Assembly: GCA_015490875.1 (NCBI GenBank)
Contig: WFWZ01000421.1
Location: forward strand, 1 to 48,113
Direction of reading: 5' to 3'
From: Planctomycetaceae bacterium
Lineage (GTDB): Bacteria > Planctomycetota > Planctomycetia > Pirellulales > Pirellulaceae
DNA: 48,113 nt
Shown: one piece after another, positions 16,660 through 26,450 of the stretch
Layout of the letters: every line of letters begins with the position of its first letter
Position numbering within the stretch: the first letter of the stretch is position 1
Program-made: the position numbers and the translations under genes
Notes under the pieces: generated by a model
What the model saw: the letters and a program-made list of their open reading frames with translations, nothing else
The model's database searches: none
What the model was told of the DNA's origin: nothing

Positions 16660-17627
16660 TAAGACCGAGGATCAGCGTACTGATGCCGGTCCGAGACGGG
16701 ATGCCCGATGTGATGGCGGCGGTGCGCAGTATTCAGTCGCAGCAATTCCCCTTGTGGGAGCTCATCGTCGTCGACGATGGGTCCCGCGACGATACCGCTG
16801 CTTTTCTCAAAAAGGCGTCTCGACGCGATCGGCGTATCCGCGTTTTCTCCGGGGCCGGTCGCGGAATTACTCCAGCGCTCAATATGGGCTTGGCTCATGT
16901 CCGAGGCCACTTCGTCGCTCGAATGGACGCCGATGACATCGCCCACCCGTATCGACTCGCCCTCCAAGGCCAGTTCCTGGCTGATCATCCAAATGTCGTT
17001 GCCGTTGGAAGCTGGACAATGTTGATCGACCCCGATGGGGATCCCCTGACGGTCCAGCGCTGGCCGCAGTTTCATGAAGCCATCGATCGAGCGTTACTCA
17101 CAGGGCATGGCGGACTTCCGCACCCGGCAGCCATGATTCGGACAGAGGCTATCCAAGAAGTCGGGGGTTACCGCGAGTCATTTCCGGTGGCCCAGGACAA
17201 GGATCTGTGGCTGCGTTTGGCAGAGCGAGGAAGTTTGGTGAACTTGCCTGCGCCCTTGCTGTATTACCGACTTCACTTTGGCAGCATCGGATGGGAGCAG
17301 AGGTCGAAGCAGCAACAGTGCGTTGCCCGAGCGGTGCAAGAAGCTCGGCGACGGCGAGGCCTGCCCGATCGCCCCATCCATGAGCCCCGTCGCGATCCAA
17401 GCGAAGAGTCGGTGGAAACGGTCCGATACCGTTGGGCTCGCTGGGCGTGGAAACGAGGCAACTACGACACGGCGCGGAAGCATCTAAAATGGCTTCGCAA
17501 TCGCAAGAACGCGCCGCTTGGCGCTCGATGGCTAGACATGCATTCGCGCATCTGGAGTTGTTGCCGCGGCAACCAAGATCGGGTTCCCGACGTTGTAGAT
17601 CACGGTTCGACTCGTGCTGCCGCCTGA
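16656..17627 (+). CDS. Glycosyltransferase family 2
   Basis: 323 residues, GT-A fold. ISVLMPVRDG opens the nucleotide-binding fold, ELIVVDDGSRDDTAAFL carries the first Asp pair, and FVARMDADDIAHPYRLALQ contains the metal-binding DxD. VAQDKDLWLRLAERG supplies the ED-like catalytic base region. The C-terminal ~110 residues are Arg-rich with no membrane segment. The start ATG overlaps the stop of the methyltransferase (ATGA, 16656-16659), giving tight coupling. It is the last gene of the plus-strand glycan run, 39 bp from the convergent GT2. Confidence 0.88.
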   Translation: MIRPRISVLMPVRDGMPDVMAAVRSIQSQQFPLWELIVVDDGSRDDTAAFLKKASRRDRRIRVFSGAGRGITPALNMGLAHVRGHFVARMDADDIAHPYRLALQGQFLADHPNVVAVGSWTMLIDPDGDPLTVQRWPQFHEAIDRALLTGHGGLPHPAAMIRTEAIQEVGGYRESFPVAQDKDLWLRLAERGSLVNLPAPLLYYRLHFGSIGWEQRSKQQQCVARAVQEARRRRGLPDRPIHEPRRDPSEESVETVRYRWARWAWKRGNYDTARKHLKWLRNRKNAPLGARWLDMHSRIWSCCRGNQDRVPDVVDHGSTRAAA

Positions 17628-17666
17628 TCGCACCACACCAGAACCCCACTCCCCGAGCAAAAGTGC

Positions 17667-18848
17667 TCACGCCGCCCGCTCGGTCGGTTTCCCCGTATCT
17701 GCCTCATCCCGTGTGCAGAATCCACAGGCGCTGTCCAAGATTGCCGCCAGTTCACGTCTTACGTCCCAGCTTCTCAAAGCGGTGCGATCTGAAGGTGGCG
17801 TGACCACGTAGTCAGCATCCCCGCTAAGAGATGGGGACACGACGTTTGCAGGTGCCAGCATTACCAGAATCCGGCAGTCAGCGGCGTCGCAATCATTCGG
17901 AACAGCAGGAAATAAGGCAATCTCGACGTCGACATCGCAGGTAGTATCGGCGGGCACGTAATCGTAACCGTCGGGAAGGATGTGTTGCCGCAGTGGAGTA
18001 CTCGCCCATCCCCGTAGCCGGACGCGAACGTCTCTTCGCTGGCGTTTCGTGAGACCTCGAACACATCGAGTCAGTTTGCCACGGCGCAGGTAGTAATCAA
18101 TGTTGGCTCCCTGCCACCACTGACTCGGCGTCGTGTCGGACGGAGGATGCCACAGGTGGACGGGAGCAAGGTGGGCTGGCGTACAGTGGATACGGACTCC
18201 CGACCGAACCAATCGCTCCCGCAGGTCATCATCTTCCATGCCCCACCCGCGAAAATTCTCGTCGTATCCGTTGACCTTTTCGTAATCACACCGGTGCATG
18301 CTGTTGGCGCCGCCGAAGAGCCTTGGCTTCTTGCGATGACGCGTCAACCTGTAGAAGATGCCCTTCGCGTAGGCCCACCGGAGGCGACGGTATTCGCTCC
18401 GTGGTACCACCGACATCCATTGACGATCCCTTATGGCCGACGCCGTAACGCGCTCGGACTGGGGTTGCGGAAGGCGGACGACGTCTCCAGTCAGCACAAC
18501 GCCTTTCTGCCGCCGTCGCCAGTGCTCCCTTACAAAGACGGGAGGCAGGATGCAGTCTCCATCCACAAATACGAGATACTCCGCGCGACTGGCGGCGACT
18601 CCTTCATTCCGGCATTTGGCGAGTTGAAAGCCGTCGTGCGGATGAGTAACCCAGGCTACCCGGTAAGATGCCGTCGCCGCGTGACGGCGAACGATCTCTT
18701 CCGTCTCGTCCGACGAGCCGTCATCCGCCACGATGACCTCAAAGCGCGGGCAGTCTTGCTGCGCGTCAAGGGACGCCAGCGTCCGCTCCAGATGTGCCGG
18801 ACGCTGAAACGTCGGTACAATGATGGCCACGTTCGGAAGGCCGCTCAT
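17667..18848 (-). CDS. Glycosyltransferase family 2 with galactosyltransferase-like C-terminal region
   Basis: 393 residues. VAIIVPTFQRPAHLERTLAS and VIVADDGSSDET form the donor site, and LVFVDGDCILPP contains the DxD. FGGANSMHRCDYEKVNGYDE followed by RGWGMEDDDLRERLVR is the GWGxED block typical of the Glyco_transf_7C region, seen in chondroitin-polymerase-like enzymes. The C-terminal ~110 residues are not recognisable. ATG 18848 has AGGGGAC 8 nt upstream; the frame is open to 19022 but without a better start. Converging on the plus-strand cluster, it probably adds to the same glycan but is regulated separately. No terminator is evident in the 206 bp between it and serA. Confidence 0.87.
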   Translation of the reverse strand: MSGLPNVAIIVPTFQRPAHLERTLASLDAQQDCPRFEVIVADDGSSDETEEIVRRHAATASYRVAWVTHPHDGFQLAKCRNEGVAASRAEYLVFVDGDCILPPVFVREHWRRRQKGVVLTGDVVRLPQPQSERVTASAIRDRQWMSVVPRSEYRRLRWAYAKGIFYRLTRHRKKPRLFGGANSMHRCDYEKVNGYDENFRGWGMEDDDLRERLVRSGVRIHCTPAHLAPVHLWHPPSDTTPSQWWQGANIDYYLRRGKLTRCVRGLTKRQRRDVRVRLRGWASTPLRQHILPDGYDYVPADTTCDVDVEIALFPAVPNDCDAADCRILVMLAPANVVSPSLSGDADYVVTPPSDRTALRSWDVRRELAAILDSACGFCTRDEADTGKPTERAA

Positions 18849-19054
18849 GAAGTCCCCTGGCTCTGTTATTTTCGAGGGAAGACCAGTTTCAAGACGCCTT
18901 GTACCAACCGCGCTAAGCCAGTGCAAGAGCGCGCTGGCGGGGCAGAAGCCGCCCACCAAGCCGATAAGGATCCCGTGAACGGCCTGGTTTCCGCCAGCTC
19001 GTCGACTACGAACATTGGTCAATATGAGGTGCGTGACGGCCGATGACGCCTCGA

Positions 19055-20686
19055 TCAGCCGGCCAGCCAGCCAGGGAGTTCGCCCGAACCGGGCAACTCA
19101 ACCGGTACGGCCGACTCGATGTGCTCGTGCGTCAGGAGTTCCTCGAGGGCCGAAGGGGAGGGTGGGGCATCCAGATTGAGCACACCGATCGCCCGTCCCC
19201 CTGGCTCGGAACCGGCACGCCCTACCGCCATCTGCGCGATGTTCACGCCATGCTTGCCGAAGATCGTTCCGACTGCGCCGATGATGCCGGGGACGTCTCG
19301 ATGGCGAAACACGAGCAAGTGCCCGTCGAGGTAGGCCTCGAGCCGATAGTCCTCCAGACGCACTAAGCGCGGCATGCGGTTGCCGAAAAGAGTGCCCGAT
19401 GCCGTGTACGTCTGGCTGCCTGTCTGGACCTCCGCCGTGATGGAAGCTCGAAAGGCCCCCATTTCCGAATCACTCGTTTCCTGCACGTGGATCCCGCGCT
19501 CCTGCATCAACATCCCCGCGTTGACGATGTTGACCTCGGCGTCGAGTGCCTTTTCCAGAAAGCCCGCACAAAAGGCGGACGTCAAAAGCCTCGTCTCCTC
19601 ATGGGCAATCTCGCCTCGAAACTGCAATCGGCAAGCGGCGGCGTTTCCGGAAGCCCATTGAGCTTGAAAGCGTCCGAGTCGATAGGCCAGATCCAGGTAG
19701 CCTCGCAACGTGCGCAGCGTTTGTGGGTCGATCGAGGCCGTATTGACGGCGTGGCGAATCTGGCCTCGCAGCAAATAATCCACAAGCAACTGCACCGCTT
19801 CGACGGCGACTTGCGTCTGCGCTTCTGCCGTGCTGGCACCCAAATGAGGCGTGCAAACGACGTTGGGCCGGCCGAAAAGCGGGTGCTCGGTGCACGGTTC
19901 CTCAGCGAACACGTCCAAAGCGACCCCTCCCAGCTTTCCGCTCTCCAGTCCCTCGACCAACGCCTCTTCGTCGTAGATCCCGCCTCGAGCCGCATTCACA
20001 AGGCGCACGCCCGGCTTCATCTGCTCAATCTGCTCCCGTCCGATCAGGCCTCGCGTTTCACTCGTCAGCGGCGTATGGACCGTGAGGTAGTCCACCTCTG
20101 GCAGGAGGTCGTCGACCGTGTCGACCAACTCGATCCGCTCCTTCGCCGCTACTTCGTCAGACAGGAACGGATCGTAGCCGATGACCCGCATTTGAAAGGC
20201 GATGGCCCGTTTTGCCACCTCGCGGCCGATCCGTCCCAGACCGATGATTCCAAGGGTTTTCTCGGCGAGTTGCGAGCCGAGGAAGCGTTTGCGATCCCAG
20301 CGTCCTTCGAGCAAGCTGGCGTAGGCGGGCGCCACGTTGCGCGATAGCGCCAGAATCAGAGCCCACGTATGTTCGGCCGTGCTGATCGTGTTGCCCGACG
20401 GCGTGTTCATGACGACGATGCCGTGGCGCGTCGCCGCCAGTTTGTCGATGTTGTCGGTCCCCACGCCGGCGCGCACGATCGCTCGAAGCCGCCGGTTGCC
20501 CTCGAGTGCTTTCGCAGTGATCTTCACGCCGCTGCGACAGATGGCTCCGTCGAACTCGGCCAGCGCCGAGCGCAACGCGTCGCCGGACAATCCGGTACGC
20601 ACTTCGAACTCGATCCCCTCGGCCGCTCGCAGAAGTTCTAACCCCTCTTCGGCGATCGAATCCAACACGATGACCTGATAACTCAT
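19055..20686 (-). CDS. serA: D-3-phosphoglycerate dehydrogenase
   Basis: 543 residues, the long SerA form. It oxidises 3-phosphoglycerate to 3-phosphohydroxypyruvate with NAD, the first step of serine synthesis. The N-terminal substrate domain begins YQVIVLDSIAEEGLELL. The NAD loop is LGIIGLGRIGREVAKRA, the catalytic Arg lies in VRAGVGTDNID or NAARGGIYDE, and the Glu/His pair is in DVFAEEPCTEHPLFG and CTPHLGAST. After about residue 320 come the ASB domain and the C-terminal ACT domain (HLLVFRHRDVPGIIGAVGTI), usually the serine-sensing site. ATG 20686 is preceded by TGGGGA. It lies 91 bp behind the cytochrome lipoprotein gene on the same strand. Confidence 0.95.
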   Translation of the reverse strand: MSYQVIVLDSIAEEGLELLRAAEGIEFEVRTGLSGDALRSALAEFDGAICRSGVKITAKALEGNRRLRAIVRAGVGTDNIDKLAATRHGIVVMNTPSGNTISTAEHTWALILALSRNVAPAYASLLEGRWDRKRFLGSQLAEKTLGIIGLGRIGREVAKRAIAFQMRVIGYDPFLSDEVAAKERIELVDTVDDLLPEVDYLTVHTPLTSETRGLIGREQIEQMKPGVRLVNAARGGIYDEEALVEGLESGKLGGVALDVFAEEPCTEHPLFGRPNVVCTPHLGASTAEAQTQVAVEAVQLLVDYLLRGQIRHAVNTASIDPQTLRTLRGYLDLAYRLGRFQAQWASGNAAACRLQFRGEIAHEETRLLTSAFCAGFLEKALDAEVNIVNAGMLMQERGIHVQETSDSEMGAFRASITAEVQTGSQTYTASGTLFGNRMPRLVRLEDYRLEAYLDGHLLVFRHRDVPGIIGAVGTIFGKHGVNIAQMAVGRAGSEPGGRAIGVLNLDAPPSPSALEELLTHEHIESAVPVELPGSGELPGWLAG

Positions 20687-20777
20687 CGTTTTCCCCAATA
20701 CGCTCGGTGCAGACCTCAACAAGAAAGATGCGTTCAGGTCGTCAGACTAGCAAGCGCCGCGTCGTTGGGGCAGATCC

Positions 20778-22574
20778 CTAATGGCGGATTCGACTCCAGT
20801 ACTTTTCGAACGCACCCCGGACATGGAAGTCGGGACTGTTGTCCAGATCGTGGCACTCCATGCACTGCCGCTCTGCGTTGTCCAGCGTCAAGTGGAGGGC
20901 TTTCCGTAGTTTGTCCAGCAGCGCATCATCGGCATCGATATCGCCGTTTTCCGCGGCCACGTGTTGAGACGCCGGACCGTGGCAGTTTTCACAGCCGTTG
21001 CCGGTGAGGTGAGCCGATTTCTCCAAACTCAGATAACCCGACTCATACGGATAGTATTGTTGCGGGTTCCAACCGGTCACGTGGCAACTGAGGCATTCGG
21101 GATCGTAGTGCCGAGGGATCTCGGACCGTTCCCCAGGATGCACCAGGGACTCGGTCGCGTGAGCGTGCGGTCCCCCTTTTCCATCGACTCCGTTCTTCCA
21201 GATCGCATACTCTTCCTCGTGGCAGTCGGCACACGCCGCCGAACCGACGAACTTCTGGCCACTGGGATGCGGCAACGGGCGGATCCCGAGGCCCTCGAGT
21301 CCTTTCAGCTTTAGAGCATTCTGGTAGTCCGCCAGTAACTGGAGCATTTCCGGGGCGTCGGGGAAGCGAGCGTCCAAGGGGACGCGCTGGTAGCGCATCG
21401 ACTTGCCCCACAGGCCCACCACGCCGGCATACATCGCCTTGTAGCCGGTCAGGATCAGCTTCGCGCGGCTGCCGGGGATGGACTCAGGCTGCCGAGTCGG
21501 TTCTCCCGGCTCGCCCGAGCAGACCACCAAGTCAAAGGCGTCGTGCGCCCCAACCAGTTTCTCAGTCTCCGCTCGCGTGCCCTGCACGATCAGCACCTTC
21601 CACGAACAGTCCTTGAGCTTGTCCACAGCACGAGCCACCGCTTTCTCCGCATCGATGATCCGGATGTCATCCGATGTGATCGACAAGGCGCGTGACGGCG
21701 CGACGACCGCGGCCACACCGACCTCGAATTCGCCCTGCTCCAGAACTCGCACCGATGCAAGGAAGGAGGGATCGCCAAACAATTCGGCCGAGCTACTGAA
21801 GAAAGGAGACGGCTCATCTCCTGTGGGAACGACGAGTCCGGCCAGCATCGTCGTCGAGAGTCTGAGATCATCGGGTCCGAGCGCAATCGCCTGATAACCC
21901 ATCTGCTTGAGTCCAGCAATCGTCGACTGGAACTTGATTTCCGCCTGAATCCCGTAACGGCGAATCTGGGTCCCCGTATCGATCGGCCAAAGCGTCCAGC
22001 CTCGTTCGCGGAGTGATTTCAAGAGGGAGAACCGGCGAGCCAATCCACCTTTTTGATTGGCCAACCCGGTACAACCGCATGGCTCGATGTATCCATGCTG
22101 TTCGCCCGTGAAAACCAGCACGACGTCGGGGCGCGTCCACCCGGCAAACAGTTCCTGTTTGGCCTTGGTTGCCGGAGGCTTCTCTGCCGATGAAGTGGGC
22201 TCTGAAGTCTCTCCCTTGCCAGCCGAAGCCCCCGAGCCTGAGTCGTTTTGGGCCGTCTGGTTCGCGACGCTCTTCCCAGTTCCTGACTGCGACTCGCTCT
22301 TGGTTTGCAGCGATGGAGACTTCCGCGTCGATTCTTCCGAAACCGCGTCACTCGCGGAATGATCGGAGCTTTTTTCTCTGAGCGTCTCCGAACCGTCTCC
22401 TTCGGGGAGGTCTGATCGCGCCCGTGAACTCTCGCTGTTCGCTGTTGTGTCCGCAGCGGCGTCCGGCGATGTCTGAGAAGTCTCCTCGGGAGGAAGTGTC
22501 GGCGCCGGGGAAGGGCAGCCGGAGAGGAGGCAAAGGAGCACCCCCGTGACCGCTCCGGCAGTCACTCCTCGCAT
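20778..22574 (-). CDS. Tetraheme lipoprotein with 5'-nucleotidase-like metallophosphatase region
   Basis: 598 residues from ATG 22574 (AGGAATGGG upstream). A signal peptide ends at lipobox LLSGC with Cys20. A Ser/Thr/Glu-rich linker spans about 25-130. The middle region begins VVLVFTGEQHGYIEPCGCTG and NQKGGLARR and continues with GYQAIALGPDDL, resembling the UshA/Cdc48-type metallophosphatase fold found in planctomycete cytochromes; the full metal-site set is not evident. The C-terminus has four CxxCH heme sites at about 448, 494, 528 and 571 (CADCH, CLSCH, CENCH, CMECH), as in NapC/NrfB-like or cytochrome c554 proteins. It is probably anchored to the membrane facing the periplasm and takes part in electron transfer; partner unknown. 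Confidence 0.85.
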   Translation of the reverse strand: MRGVTAGAVTGVLLCLLSGCPSPAPTLPPEETSQTSPDAAADTTANSESSRARSDLPEGDGSETLREKSSDHSASDAVSEESTRKSPSLQTKSESQSGTGKSVANQTAQNDSGSGASAGKGETSEPTSSAEKPPATKAKQELFAGWTRPDVVLVFTGEQHGYIEPCGCTGLANQKGGLARRFSLLKSLRERGWTLWPIDTGTQIRRYGIQAEIKFQSTIAGLKQMGYQAIALGPDDLRLSTTMLAGLVVPTGDEPSPFFSSSAELFGDPSFLASVRVLEQGEFEVGVAAVVAPSRALSITSDDIRIIDAEKAVARAVDKLKDCSWKVLIVQGTRAETEKLVGAHDAFDLVVCSGEPGEPTRQPESIPGSRAKLILTGYKAMYAGVVGLWGKSMRYQRVPLDARFPDAPEMLQLLADYQNALKLKGLEGLGIRPLPHPSGQKFVGSAACADCHEEEYAIWKNGVDGKGGPHAHATESLVHPGERSEIPRHYDPECLSCHVTGWNPQQYYPYESGYLSLEKSAHLTGNGCENCHGPASQHVAAENGDIDADDALLDKLRKALHLTLDNAERQCMECHDLDNSPDFHVRGAFEKYWSRIRH

Positions 22575-22729
22575 CCCATTCCTAAGCCTGCCTCGCCATA
22601 CCCCGCCACCAATCCCGTGCCTTCCGTTCACGGATGTCTCCTCGCTCTCGAGCCTCAGCCCCTCTCAGAATCGCAAGCCAGTTGTACCATGCCGGCACGT
22701 TGGGAACCAAGACCGCTTTCGGTCATCCA

Positions 22730-23953
22730 TCACTTGACCGACAGCCGCACATAGATCCGGATTTCCTTCGTCGTGGGGTGAGTGGAACTGAGAACCACCT
22801 TGGCCAGTTTGGATCCGCGACCGGTCCGTTCGGTACGGGGAGCCCCCGGAGGAACTCGAAAGTGGATGGTGTACTTGATCGAACGGCCACTGGGCAACGT
22901 CTGCGGCTCGCCAATGGTCACCTCCAGCACATCGGCGGGGTCGACCGATTTCACGGAAAGCTTTGTGTCTTGGCGATGCGGACCTTTCACAAAAGCAAAG
23001 ATCGTCTCTGTCTTCCCTTCCGCCGCCGAGACTTTGCGCATGTCCAACATCGTCCGGTAGCGGTCAAAGTTGGGTCCACCCGCCAGCACGATGTCGCTGA
23101 CAATGTTGAGTCGCAAAGGGATGTCGACTGTTTGTTTCTGGCCACCAGCTTCGAGGTCCAAAAAGAGCGTCCCGACAACAGGGCCCACCGGCAGTCCCGG
23201 TCGGATCACGACGTGCAACAACAGCCCTCCAGTTGCCCCTTTCATCGCCTTCAGAGCGTCAGGGGAGAGCGGCTCGGACTCGACCGAAAAGTACTTGCCA
23301 TACCGTTCCGGTTCGAACCGCGACCCCACCACGCGCACCGCTCCATCACCGTAGTGAAAGAGGCGCACCGGCAAGCGGTTCTCCTCGGTGCCGGGCAATT
23401 CCCGAGCCTCTAACTGCGGTGGATACAGCCGGTATTTCTCCGTGATCTCACCCCGCACCCGCAACTCGAGAATCGGTCGGTCCGGGTCATTCGTTTCAAT
23501 CTCAGCCAACTGGCTGAATGTCGTCTGGTTGCGAGGAACGTCCTTGGTCGACCACTCTAGCGTGACTTCCGTGACCTCGCCTGGAGCCAACTTCTGCTTC
23601 CCAATGGTGCTCAGAGTGCATTTGCAGGTTGTCCTCTGAAGGAGGATCTCCAAGGGCTTTGTGCCCGTATTCTTAATGAGGAACGTATGGCTGCGGGTGA
23701 CCCCTCGCTCCATCGACCCGAAGTCGTACATTTCCCCATTGAGCACCGTAACACGTGGCCCGTCGGGCTCCTCCTCTGCGGGGCCTTCCTCCTGCTTTCC
23801 CGATTGGTTCATTTGGGAAATGACTGCCGGACGGAGTTTACCCACTGTGGCGAACCGCTCGCGCTCCGGATGAAAATCAGCGATCCGACTCTGGAAGTAC
23901 CCCAAGCCTCCTCCCACGGCCGCCATTAACAGTGCCAACCCGAGTGTGCGCAT
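22730..23953 (-). CDS. DUF1573 exported protein
   Basis: 407 residues. An N-terminal signal anchor (RTLGLALLMAAVGGGLGYF) is followed by a DUF1573 domain at about 65-165 with YDFGSMERGVTRSHTFLIKN, the family's Cys pair in TTCKCTLSTIG, and LAPGEVTEVTLEWSTKD. The rest is beta-rich and looks like further Ig-like (MSP/ASH-type) domains: PILELRVRGEI, then VVIRPGLPVGPVVGTLFLDL and VVLSSTHPTTKEIRIYVRLS. DUF1573 proteins are periplasmic and of unknown function. ATG 23953 has GGGAGGAG about 9 nt upstream. It sits between the ligase-like gene (97 bp upstream) and the cytochrome lipoprotein (155 bp downstream), all on the minus strand. Confidence 0.87.
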   Translation of the reverse strand: MRTLGLALLMAAVGGGLGYFQSRIADFHPERERFATVGKLRPAVISQMNQSGKQEEGPAEEEPDGPRVTVLNGEMYDFGSMERGVTRSHTFLIKNTGTKPLEILLQRTTCKCTLSTIGKQKLAPGEVTEVTLEWSTKDVPRNQTTFSQLAEIETNDPDRPILELRVRGEITEKYRLYPPQLEARELPGTEENRLPVRLFHYGDGAVRVVGSRFEPERYGKYFSVESEPLSPDALKAMKGATGGLLLHVVIRPGLPVGPVVGTLFLDLEAGGQKQTVDIPLRLNIVSDIVLAGGPNFDRYRTMLDMRKVSAAEGKTETIFAFVKGPHRQDTKLSVKSVDPADVLEVTIGEPQTLPSGRSIKYTIHFRVPPGAPRTERTGRGSKLAKVVLSSTHPTTKEIRIYVRLSVK

Positions 23954-24050
23954 CGAATAACTCCTCCCATCGGGACTTCCCGCGATCTCGCTGCGGCGAA
24001 CGACTGATCCGCCGGCAACCACCATCGCGGTTCTCTCCGGCGAGCGTGTG

Positions 24051-26450
24051 CTACTTGGTACGTAACTGTTGCATCCTTCGTTCGGCCGTCTCGGCCGCGC
24101 GTCCAGGACCCTCGTACAGGTGCCGGTGGGCCAACTTCAATTCGTCGTGCGGCACGAGCCGGTCCAGCTTGAGTGCCCGAGCGGCCTCAGTTCGAGCCGC
24201 TTCTCGGTCTCCCGTTAAATGATAGGCCCAAGCGAGCTGGGCATGATAGAACGCATTGGATGGGTGAAGCGCCACCGCCTTCCGGTAAGCCTTCACCATC
24301 TCAGCCCCTCCTCGTACGGACTCCGGCTGCGAGGTGACGTAGACGGCAAGATACCAGTCGCCGATCCGCCTCCACAACACGGCCGAATGTCGGTCCCGGC
24401 TCGTCGCCTCCCGAACCGATTGCTCGAACCTTTCCCATATAGTATCGCTCCGACTGGCCAAATAATCGTTCCAGTACAACTCCGCCAGTTGCTCCCATGG
24501 CACTCCCCACCACGGATCGGCTCTCCCAGCCTCCTCACACCACCGAATCGCCTCGGCCGGTGTTCGAGCCGCCGACGCGTGGGCCATCGCCATCCGGGCT
24601 CGCGCTGTGGGCGAAACAACACGAAGCCACGTGCCGACAAGCAAGACCATCAGCACCACGATCAGCACAGGACGGACCCATGCCGCGCGGAACCAAGCCT
24701 CAGCCGTTGCAACAATTCCGCCGGGCTTCTTTGCCTCCGCTTGTGCCTCCCCCTTCGGCTCCACCAGGTTCAACCACAACGCTAGCAACAGCCAACCGCT
24801 GTGCGCGACGCCCCAAATCCCGATCGCGCCCGCGGCACACGCGTTGACCAGCCATGTCACCAAGGCCCACCCGACGACGGGCGCGGGCAGCACTGACTTG
24901 GGTTGAGCCGCTTCGGGCGGACTCGACGAGAAAGGAGTGACGGACGGGACGAGCCAGGAACGCCCCACAAGAAGACCCACCCCGGGAATCACGAGTGCCA
25001 ATAACGCTACCAGCGGCTCGACGAATTGTCCCTGCGTCACCAAACAAACCACCAGGCCCACCACTCCCATCACGAGGCCCAACCCGGTTGACGTGGCCAC
25101 GATGCCGACCGAGGCGTTTCGCCCGGGAGTGGGGACAACCGTGGCCCCTTCCTCACGTTGCCGTCGCGCCAACGTCAGAGCGGTAACGATGACCGCCAGA
25201 CCGGCTAGCGCTGCCGGGCCTCCCGCCGTCGCAAGCAACTCGAACCAGAAATTGTGCGGATCGGCTACCGTCTCACTCGACCACGGTTGCATGTACTGAG
25301 GATAAAACGCCTGAAAGTTGCCCACCCCGCAGCCGAACCATGGATGGTCCTTGGCCAGAGCCACACTGCCCATCCAGTACTCCAGGCGATACCGCACCGA
25401 CAGCGGTGCTTCGGCGATGACCAACGGGTCGATCCACGCCAAGGCGGCCAGAGCAGCGACCAGGCCTCCTACGACCACGGCAGCAGCCAGAAGCACGGCA
25501 TAGCGAGGATTCCCGACAAAACGGGAAGCGGCGAGGCCGGCGGCGCCCACGAGACTCGCTAGCAACGCTGTGCGACTTTTCGTCAGCCAGAGCGCCCATA
25601 CCATCAGTACGGCCAGCACGAGCAGCCACGCGAGCCACCACCATGAGTCTCGTCGTTCGATCCCCGACATAGTGATGCCGACGGTCACGACCAGCCACGT
25701 CGCGAGAAACCCTGCCAGCGAATTGGGAAGGCCGAATGTTCCGTAAGGCTCAGTGCTCCGCAGCCGGTCTTCAAACTGTTTCCACGCCGCGCTTCCCCGC
25801 TCAGCCACAACCCCCGCCCTCCGCATCACGGCCTCGGGATTGCGCTCGTAGTCGCGAACGACCGCCGGATGGACCCATCGCCATTCATGAATGGCAGAAG
25901 CCGCACTGACGGCCGCGACCGAAACCGCCACGACGACGATCACGCGCTGGAAGACGGAACGGCGAAAGAGGACCGCCATCACGAAGAAACTCACAACGGC
26001 TGCCGTCCATTGGCCCATCGCGTTGAGCACGAGTCGGTAGTGGCCGGCCGGACCGGCCACGTGGCCGCTCACCAGAATCCACGCTCCAAGCACGGCAACC
26101 GAGCCTCCCACAGCCCATGCCCGGGCCGGGAACCCGACTGCGGAGCCATCCGGACATCGATCATCTCGCTCGCTCGCCCCACCGACTTTCTTCTCGCGAA
26201 CGCCTCCTCCCGCGAACGTGACTCCCAAAACGGCGAGCGCCAACCATGCCACCATTACCGGTGCCTCGGATGCCGTCTCCGCGTTGGCCTCGGTCGGATG
26301 CAGTGGAATCAGTAGTGTCAGGGCTACAACACACGCCAATCCCGCCCACCCGAACCAGTCTTTTGGGGACTGCGCAAGCGCCCGTGAGGCCGTCTCACCG
26401 CGCGGCGAAGGACTACGTGCTCTGCGTGCCGAGCCTCGTCGGGCCGTCAC
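24051..26450 (-). CDS. O-antigen ligase/polymerase-like membrane protein with C-terminal TPRs
   Basis: 799 residues with about a dozen predicted membrane helices up to about residue 630. The large periplasmic loop carries the family signature HPWFGCGVGNFQAFYPQYMQ followed by VADPHNFWFELLATAGGPA, as in Wzy_C/WaaL proteins. The C-terminal ~170 residues are soluble and TPR-like: WEQLAELYWNDYLASRSD, VLWRRIGDWYLAVYV and NAFYHAQLAWAYHLTGDREA. It should join or polymerise lipid-linked glycan chains in the outer part of the cell envelope. Its ATG overlaps the stop of the WecA/MraY-type gene (26447-26450, ATGA), so initiation of a lipid-linked sugar and chain transfer are encoded together. Confidence 0.87.
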   Translation of the reverse strand: MTARRGSARRARSPSPRGETASRALAQSPKDWFGWAGLACVVALTLLIPLHPTEANAETASEAPVMVAWLALAVLGVTFAGGGVREKKVGGASERDDRCPDGSAVGFPARAWAVGGSVAVLGAWILVSGHVAGPAGHYRLVLNAMGQWTAAVVSFFVMAVLFRRSVFQRVIVVVAVSVAAVSAASAIHEWRWVHPAVVRDYERNPEAVMRRAGVVAERGSAAWKQFEDRLRSTEPYGTFGLPNSLAGFLATWLVVTVGITMSGIERRDSWWWLAWLLVLAVLMVWALWLTKSRTALLASLVGAAGLAASRFVGNPRYAVLLAAAVVVGGLVAALAALAWIDPLVIAEAPLSVRYRLEYWMGSVALAKDHPWFGCGVGNFQAFYPQYMQPWSSETVADPHNFWFELLATAGGPAALAGLAVIVTALTLARRQREEGATVVPTPGRNASVGIVATSTGLGLVMGVVGLVVCLVTQGQFVEPLVALLALVIPGVGLLVGRSWLVPSVTPFSSSPPEAAQPKSVLPAPVVGWALVTWLVNACAAGAIGIWGVAHSGWLLLALWLNLVEPKGEAQAEAKKPGGIVATAEAWFRAAWVRPVLIVVLMVLLVGTWLRVVSPTARARMAMAHASAARTPAEAIRWCEEAGRADPWWGVPWEQLAELYWNDYLASRSDTIWERFEQSVREATSRDRHSAVLWRRIGDWYLAVYVTSQPESVRGGAEMVKAYRKAVALHPSNAFYHAQLAWAYHLTGDREAARTEAARALKLDRLVPHDELKLAHRHLYEGPGRAAETAERRMQQLRTK

